From NCBI GenBank assembly GCA_937915965.1, contig CALGHC010000679.1, positions 1-11,352 of the forward strand: 11,352 nucleotides of DNA, given 5' to 3'. Source of the DNA: an uncultured Myxococcales bacterium (lineage in GTDB: Bacteria > Myxococcota_A > UBA9042). The translations under genes and the position numbers were made by a program. A model generated the notes under the pieces. The model saw only the letters and a program-made list of their open reading frames with translations, was not told the origin of the DNA and searched no databases. The stretch's first letter is position 1. The number at the start of each line of letters is the position of its first letter. This document shows, piece by piece, positions 8,098 to 11,352 of this stretch.

Positions 8098-9422
8098 GAT
8101 TCCAGGCGCTTGCCCAGGTCCTCAAGGGCCTCTTGCAGTTCGGGCCACAGACGGCTGCCGCGGTACCAGACCCGCCAGTTCTCGGTCTCCAGGAAGGCGG
8201 TTCCGCCCTCGCTGCGGGGAGCCGCGCAGCAGGTGACCGCTTCGCCGTCCCCATCCAACCCGACAATCACGGCGTCTGCTTCGTAGCTGACGTCGGTGAT
8301 TCGAATGCTGGCCAGATGGCCGCCGACTTGCAGGCCGATGGCCGCGGCTCGATCGCCGGTGAAGGAAGCCAACTGGACCTGGCCGCCCGGCGGGTCCTCG
8401 CTGACCTCGGTGGGCGGTGGCGGGCTGCGGACTCCGCCTGGGTCCGGGCCGATCCATGCCGCTGCGCTCGCCGCGTGGTCTGGGTTGGCCGCAGCGAACG
8501 CCTCCGGGCAGAAACCGCACGCTTCGCAGTTGCGGTCACAGGCATCGACCTGATCCCAGACATCCGCCGGCTCGACGTAGCCGCCCAGCTGCAGCGACGC
8601 GTCGGACTCCAGCGCCGTGAACCGGGCCACCTCGCGCAGGATGCTGTCGGTCGGCGTGTCGCGCCCTGCCAGCTTGAGGTGGGTGACCACGCCTTCGAGG
8701 TGAAAGGCAGACGCCGGCACCATGTCGGTCTTGTAGTGCTCCCAGGTCTCGCGGGCCCGAATCGGGCGGCAGTTGTGCTCAAAGCACTTCGACTCGGCCT
8801 GATCGGTGGTCTTCCACCCGCCCAGCGCCTGGCTGTGGGCGGCGTAGTAAGGGCACGCCGGGATGCAGGACTCGTTGACGATGACCTCGAGATCGACGCC
8901 CAGGGACGCCATCGCGCGTAGCTTCGAGACCCGCTTGTTGAGCAGCCGCGGCACGACGATGCGATCGACCCCGACACCCCGAATCCAGGTGCGCGCGCGG
9001 GTGACCGACGAGATGTCCGCGACCGTCGAGGCGACGATGCCGGCGCTGGGGCAGGCCTCGCGCAACACAACGGCGAGGTTGAGGTCGGCGGGCGTGAACC
9101 AACGCACCCCCATATCGACAGCTTGTTTGGCGTACTCGGCGACCTTCTTGTGGACCGCAAAAGGCATGTAGGAGACGTTCATCACCATGTTGACGTCGAT
9201 TCCCAGGTCGCGTGCCTCGCGGATCAGCGCAGGCAGGATCCGGCGGTACTCGTCTGCCGGGGGGCCGGTCCAGGGCCGGAACGTCCCGACGAGATCCGGT
9301 GGCGGCGGCACGAAGATCTCGCCAATGTCGCGACCGAAAGCCCCCAGCGCCGGCACCAGCGCAGGGTCGTGGTTGTATGGCACTGCGAGTTTCATGCCCA
9401 TGGATTGCAGTGGTGTCGTCAT
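8088..9422 (-). CDS. U32 peptidase-family protein with two Cys clusters and a C-terminal extension
   Basis: This encodes 444 residues. The start is the ATG at 9422, preceded by GAGGT 4 bases upstream; upstream in-frame sequence is repeat-derived and rejected. Residues 8-330 match the U32 (collagenase-like) TIM-barrel pattern: KLAVPYNHD near the N-terminus, LIREARDLGIDVNMVMN at 66-82, the 155-182 stretch with IVVPRLLN, and NESCIPACPYYAAH at 183-196. Conserved cysteines fall in two groups: 186, 190, 213 and 218, and 295, 299, 302 and 305 (C-x3-C-x2-C-x2-C). In UbiU, UbiV and RlhA/TrhP-type members, U32 proteins bind iron-sulfur clusters and act in O2-independent hydroxylation of ubiquinone or RNA rather than as proteases; two 4Fe-4S clusters are plausible here. 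Residues from about 330 form a Pro-rich linker plus a 100-residue domain I do not recognise, with Cys-Cys at 398-399. Confidence 0.87.
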   Translation of the reverse strand: MTTPLQSMGMKLAVPYNHDPALVPALGAFGRDIGEIFVPPPPDLVGTFRPWTGPPADEYRRILPALIREARDLGIDVNMVMNVSYMPFAVHKKVAEYAKQAVDMGVRWFTPADLNLAVVLREACPSAGIVASTVADISSVTRARTWIRGVGVDRIVVPRLLNKRVSKLRAMASLGVDLEVIVNESCIPACPYYAAHSQALGGWKTTDQAESKCFEHNCRPIRARETWEHYKTDMVPASAFHLEGVVTHLKLAGRDTPTDSILREVARFTALESDASLQLGGYVEPADVWDQVDACDRNCEACGFCPEAFAAANPDHAASAAAWIGPDPGGVRSPPPPTEVSEDPPGGQVQLASFTGDRAAAIGLQVGGHLASIRITDVSYEADAVIVGLDGDGEAVTCCAAPRSEGGTAFLETENWRVWYRGSRLWPELQEALEDLGKRLESTP

Positions 9423-9483
9423 GTCAACCTCGAGATGGCGGCTGGTGCTTCTGTCTTTCCACGGGACTGCGGTCGTCGCGGCG

Positions 9484-9580
9484 GTTCTGCTCGGCTCGGT
9501 TCGGCTCGGTTCGGCTCGCCTCCGTTCTGCCCTGCTCCGCTCGGCTCCGTTCTGCCCTGCTCCGCTCGACTCCCCTCGGA
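9484..9580. repeat. 5-bp-based tandem array with a 25-bp higher-order copy
   Basis: The array has a pentamer rhythm: ctcgg/ttcgg alternating first, then ttctg, ccctg and ctccg variants. A 24-base segment at 9520-9543 is repeated exactly at 9545-9568, a 25-bp period or five pentamers, showing recent higher-order duplication. It begins about 60 bases upstream of the U32 start. Confidence 0.92.
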
Positions 9581-9733
9581 GGCCAACTTGGAGCCCAGCG
9601 GGCGCCGCCGGTGGGACGAGCGCCCGCACCGGACATCGAGTGTACACAGATCGCTCCACCGGCCGACAGAGAATGGCAAAAGCGGCCGTGGACAGTGAGA
9701 TTTGGTCCCCAGTCGCGGTAGCCGAACCCCATG

Positions 9734-9767
9734 ACGACCTGGCCGCACGGACGACCTGGCCGCACGG
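9734..9767. repeat. 17-bp perfect tandem doublet
   Basis: acgacctggccgcacgg occurs twice with no mismatch and no gap (9734-9750 and 9751-9767). The unit is unrelated in sequence to the other 17-bp repeats at 7783 and 10641. Confidence 0.95.
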
Positions 9768-9785
9768 GCGCCCTCGCGCCCCCGG

Positions 9786-9846
9786 GGCCTCGCGTACCCG
9801 GGAGAGGCCGCGCGTGCCGGGAGGCTTCGCTTGCCCGGGAGGCCTG
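9786..9846. repeat. imperfect 17-20-bp repeat, three copies plus a partial
   Basis: Units of the form ggcctcgcgtacccggga start near 9786, 9806 and 9823, with a partial unit at 9841. Spacings are 20, 17 and 18 bases. Each full copy ends in a CCGGGA motif. Divergence suggests it is older than the adjacent perfect doublet. Confidence 0.75.
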
Positions 9847-9957
9847 CGGAGCTCGCGGCTCGCCAGCGCTCTCCTGATTGTCACTGCAGGCAGCCTCACC
9901 TAGCATGGCTGCGACTCGGCGCGGCTCTAGCCGTCGTCATCCCGACCGGTTTCATCG

Positions 9958-10011
9958 CCGTCGTCACCGTCGTCACCGTCGTCACCGGCGTCACCGTCAT
10001 CACCGTCGTCG
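9958..10011. repeat. 9-bp tandem repeat, six copies
   Basis: The units are ccgtcgtca x3, ccggcgtca, ccgtcatca and ccgtcgtcg, in exact register; an isolated matching copy sits at 9931-9939. The array ends 20 bases before the methyltransferase ATG. Because 9 is a multiple of 3, the frame stays open and reads as Val-Val-Thr repeats on the plus strand and Asp-Asp-Gly on the minus strand. Confidence 0.95.
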
Positions 10012-10031
10012 CGCCGTGCGAGGAGCTGATC

Positions 10032-10652
10032 ATGCCACCCGTGCCTTGGAACGAACGCTACGCGACCAACGCTGTGCCTTGGGACACCGGCGAGCCCGAC
10101 CCCCAGCTCGTCGAGTTCGTCGCTGCTGGCGGCGTTGCCCCCTGCCGCACCCTGGAGATCGGCTGCGGGACTGGAACCAACGCGCTGTGGCTCGCTGCGC
10201 TCGGTTTCGATGTGGTCGGCCTGGACATCTCGTCGATCGCCATCGACCGCGCAGAGGCAAAGCGCGCCGAGCGCGGCCTCGCCTGCGAGTTCCTCACGGC
10301 CGATTTCCTCGCCGATCCGCTGCCCGCCGGGTCTTTCGGCTTTGTCTTCGACCGCGGCTGCTTCCACGGCTTCGATGACGACGACTCTCGATCCCAATGC
10401 GCGCAGCACGTGGCGCAGCTGCTGGGACCTGGCGGCGTCTGGCTCAGTGTCACCGGCAGCACCGAGGGCCCGGCGCGGGATCACGGCCCGCCGCGGCGCT
10501 CGCTGCGCGACATCGCCCATGCGATTGAACCCGTTCTGGAGCTGGTCGACGTGCACACCATCGACTTCCACGCCAACCTGCCGTCGCCGGCGCGAGCCTG
10601 GCACATCGTCGCCCGCCAGCGCGACGTGCCTGCGCAGCCGTCGAGCGTGTAG
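10032..10652 (+). CDS. class I SAM-dependent methyltransferase (TPMT-like)
   Basis: This encodes 206 residues. The ATG has GAGGAG at 10020-10025, 6 bases upstream. The opening PWNERYATNAVPWDTGEPDP (residues 5-24) is the start expected of small methyltransferases of the thiopurine/tellurite-methyltransferase-like group. Motif I is LEIGCGTGTN at 41-50, the ribose-binding acid is Asp65 in VVGLDIS, ADFLADPL at 90-97 marks the adenine-side acid, and FDRGCFHGF at 106-114 is a family hallmark. LLGPGGVWLSV at 130-140 forms the strand after motif III. A cytoplasmic enzyme is expected; the acceptor is not identifiable. It is unrelated in detail to the minus-strand methyltransferase at 6968-7783. The frame extends upstream through the 9-bp repeat but without a good start codon. 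The C-terminal Ser-Ser-Val and the stop lie inside the first copy of a 17-bp repeat. Confidence 0.92.
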   Translation: MPPVPWNERYATNAVPWDTGEPDPQLVEFVAAGGVAPCRTLEIGCGTGTNALWLAALGFDVVGLDISSIAIDRAEAKRAERGLACEFLTADFLADPLPAGSFGFVFDRGCFHGFDDDDSRSQCAQHVAQLLGPGGVWLSVTGSTEGPARDHGPPRRSLRDIAHAIEPVLELVDVHTIDFHANLPSPARAWHIVARQRDVPAQPSSV

Positions 10653-10708
10653 AGGCGTCGAGCGTGCAGAGGCGCCGAACGTGTAGAGGCGTCGAGCGTG
10701 TAGAGGCG
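10641..10708. repeat. 17-bp tandem repeat, four copies, starting inside a gene end
   Basis: The units are tcgagcgtgtagaggcg (10641-10657), tcgagcgtgcagaggcg, ccgaacgtgtagaggcg and tcgagcgtgtagaggcg (to 10708). Copies 1 and 4 are identical. The stop codon TAG (10650-10652) lies inside copy 1, so copies 2-4 carry duplicated gene-end sequence. The 10-bp palindrome cgaaatttcg follows at 10710-10719. Confidence 0.95.
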
Positions 10709-10767
10709 TCGAAATTTCGGCCGTCGAGCCGGGCCACACGTTGCGCGCCCCGGCCGCTGTCTTTCCC

Positions 10768-10796
10768 TTGTGATCGGTTCGATCTTTGGGTACCAA
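10768..10796 (+). promoter_or_regulatory. weak sigma-70-like promoter candidate
   Basis: TTGTGA (10768-10773) and TACCAA (10791-10796) are separated by 17 bases and lie upstream of the chorismate mutase start. The matches to consensus are 4/6 and 3/6, so this is a suggestion only. Confidence 0.2.
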
Positions 10797-10845
10797 CCCG
10801 GTGCTGCCGGTTGTTCCTGCCGGGATCAGGTTGCGCAAGGAGATC

Positions 10846-11160
10846 ATGGCCAATGACAAGCTGGCAGAGCTGCGCGCTCAGATAGACGCGGCCAACGCCG
10901 AACTGTTGCGGCAGCTCAATCGCCGCCTGCAGCTCACCGACGCCATCTGGAAGACCAAGGCCGAGGCGGGACTTCCAGCCCGCGTGCCTGACCGCGAGGC
11001 GAGCATGTTGGCCAGCCTCACCAGCGCCAACAAAGGGCCGATGAGCGACGCCGAAGTGCGCCGCGTATTTTGCTTGCTGTTCCGCATCGCCGTGCACCAC
11101 ATGGAGCCGGAGGCATCGGAGGCCGCGTCCCCGAGGGAAGCGCGCGACGATCAGGTTTAG
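10846..11160 (+). CDS. chorismate mutase, monofunctional AroQ class
   Basis: This encodes 104 residues. It catalyses chorismate to prephenate, the branch step towards Phe and Tyr, in the cytoplasm. The helix-1 pattern L-x-x-L-R-x-x-I-D (6-14), then NRRLQLTDAIWKTK (25-38) and VPDRE (47-51), match the AroQ active site. Arg10, Arg27, Lys38, Arg50 and Glu51 keep the spacing of Arg11, Arg28, Lys39, Arg51 and Glu52 of the E. coli PheA mutase domain. The residue equivalent to its Gln88 falls at Met86 or Glu87, depending on a one-residue gap. The first 90 residues are the whole three-helix domain; the acidic tail is unconserved. There is no prephenate dehydratase, dehydrogenase or DAHP synthase partner in the window. 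The ATG is preceded by AAGGAG only 3 bases away, a short spacing; an upstream in-frame TTG at 10786 is less likely. The stop overlaps the converging neighbour. Confidence 0.9.
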   Translation: MANDKLAELRAQIDAANAELLRQLNRRLQLTDAIWKTKAEAGLPARVPDREASMLASLTSANKGPMSDAEVRRVFCLLFRIAVHHMEPEASEAASPREARDDQV

Positions 11161-11352
11161 TCCAAGTCAAGAAAATCACGCCAGAATACTCGCCGCGGCG
11201 GCGGCGTCGGCCACAAGAAACCAGCAATGCGCAACGGAAACTCGTCGTTGTTCGCGTTTGTGAAGAACCGCGCAAGATGAAATTTCCCCTTGACGACGGA
11301 CGGGCCAGCACCCATAACGAAAACATTGCTACCGGCTTGTCCGGCGTGCACG
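11157..11352 (-). CDS. possible C-terminal part of an unidentified gene, 5' end outside window
   Basis: A frame is open from the right edge to TAA at 11157-11159, giving about 65 residues, including GSNVFVMGAGPS and then a stretch with NANNDEFPLRIAGFLWPT, ending FLDLD. Composition is protein-like (Asn, Phe and Trp present, no Arg/Pro runs) but third codon positions are far less GC-biased than in the other genes, which could mean foreign DNA or a non-coding frame. The G-S-N-V-F-V string recalls PAAR-like repeats, but the match is too short to assign. It overlaps the chorismate mutase stop by 4 bases, tail to tail. Confidence 0.4.
   Translation of the reverse strand, partial: VHAGQAGSNVFVMGAGPSVVKGKFHLARFFTNANNDEFPLRIAGFLWPTPPPRRVFWRDFLDLD

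Larger units (their letters stand above)
9423..10031. other. repeat-filled divergent spacer of 609 bases
   Basis: This separates the minus-strand U32 gene from the plus-strand methyltransferase, so both promoters should lie here. It is almost filled by tandem repeats: a 5/25-bp array, a 17-bp doublet, a loose 17-20-bp triplet and a 9-bp array. Long open frames cross it on both strands, but their translations simply mirror the repeats (Glu/Arg/Ser or Val/Thr strings). The only less GC-rich stretch is about 9635-9715. No RNA gene or mobile element was seen. Confidence 0.7.

Noticed and set aside
7784..8266. Upstream extension of the minus-strand methyltransferase
   Set aside because: The extra residues are Arg/Ser/Pro-rich, overlap the U32 gene, and a strong ribosome binding site marks the GTG at 7783.
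9640..9647. Palindrome gtgtacac as an operator or -10 region
   Set aside because: Symmetry stops at 8 bases, no -35 is found at a suitable distance, and such short palindromes arise by chance.
9423..9899. N-terminal extension of the U32 protein and other open frames across the repeats
   Set aside because: The translations mirror the pentamer repeat (Glu/Arg/Ser strings) in several frames at once, as expected of a 5-bp array without stops rather than of coding DNA.
9831..10031. N-terminal extension of the TPMT-like methyltransferase
   Set aside because: The only upstream start is a TTG without a ribosome binding site, while the ATG at 10032 has GAGGAG at the right distance and matches the family start.
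10641..10708. CRISPR array
   Set aside because: The 17-bp units are directly adjacent with no spacers and there are no cas genes.

Overview
The window is very GC-rich and reads like chromosomal DNA of a large-genome, secretion-rich bacterium. Two giant Cys-rich beta-helix lipoproteins and a small Cys-dense lipoprotein suggest the Myxococcota (myxobacteria and relatives). That assignment is inference from protein style and base composition; there is no marker gene here.

Left part (1-6813): two long paralogous lipoprotein genes, both on the minus strand. Each encodes a lipoprotein signal peptide, a Cys-rich N-terminal module, a DUF1565-like segment and a long right-handed beta-helix built on a very regular period of about 55 residues. 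The first (1-2896) runs off the left edge about 15 residues short of its expected end; the second (3538-6813) is complete. Between them, on the plus strand, is a gene for an 83-residue lipoprotein with eight cysteines besides the lipid-anchor Cys (3261-3512). The three products would sit together in the outer membrane or on the surface.

Middle part (6968-9422): two minus-strand genes, in transcription order a U32 peptidase-family protein with two four-Cys clusters and an unrecognised C-terminal extension (8088-9422), then a UbiE-like class I SAM-dependent methyltransferase with a GTG start (6968-7783). A 304-base spacer separates them. A joint role in a modification pathway is possible but unproven.

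Right part (10032-11352): on the plus strand, a second, unrelated class I methyltransferase (10032-10652) and a short monofunctional AroQ-type chorismate mutase (10846-11160). A possible partial minus-strand gene of lower GC (11157 to the right edge) meets the chorismate mutase tail to tail.

The most unusual feature is the non-coding DNA. Most spacers longer than 150 bases carry short tandem repeats, each with its own sequence: a 10-bp unit x8, a 17-bp unit x2.8, a 12-bp unit x3, a 5-bp array with a 25-bp higher-order copy, a 17-bp unit x2, a loose 17-20-bp unit x3, a 9-bp unit x6 and a 17-bp unit x4. Several overlap start or stop signals. The 17-bp length recurs in three unrelated sequences. 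No rRNA, tRNA, CRISPR array or insertion sequence was seen.
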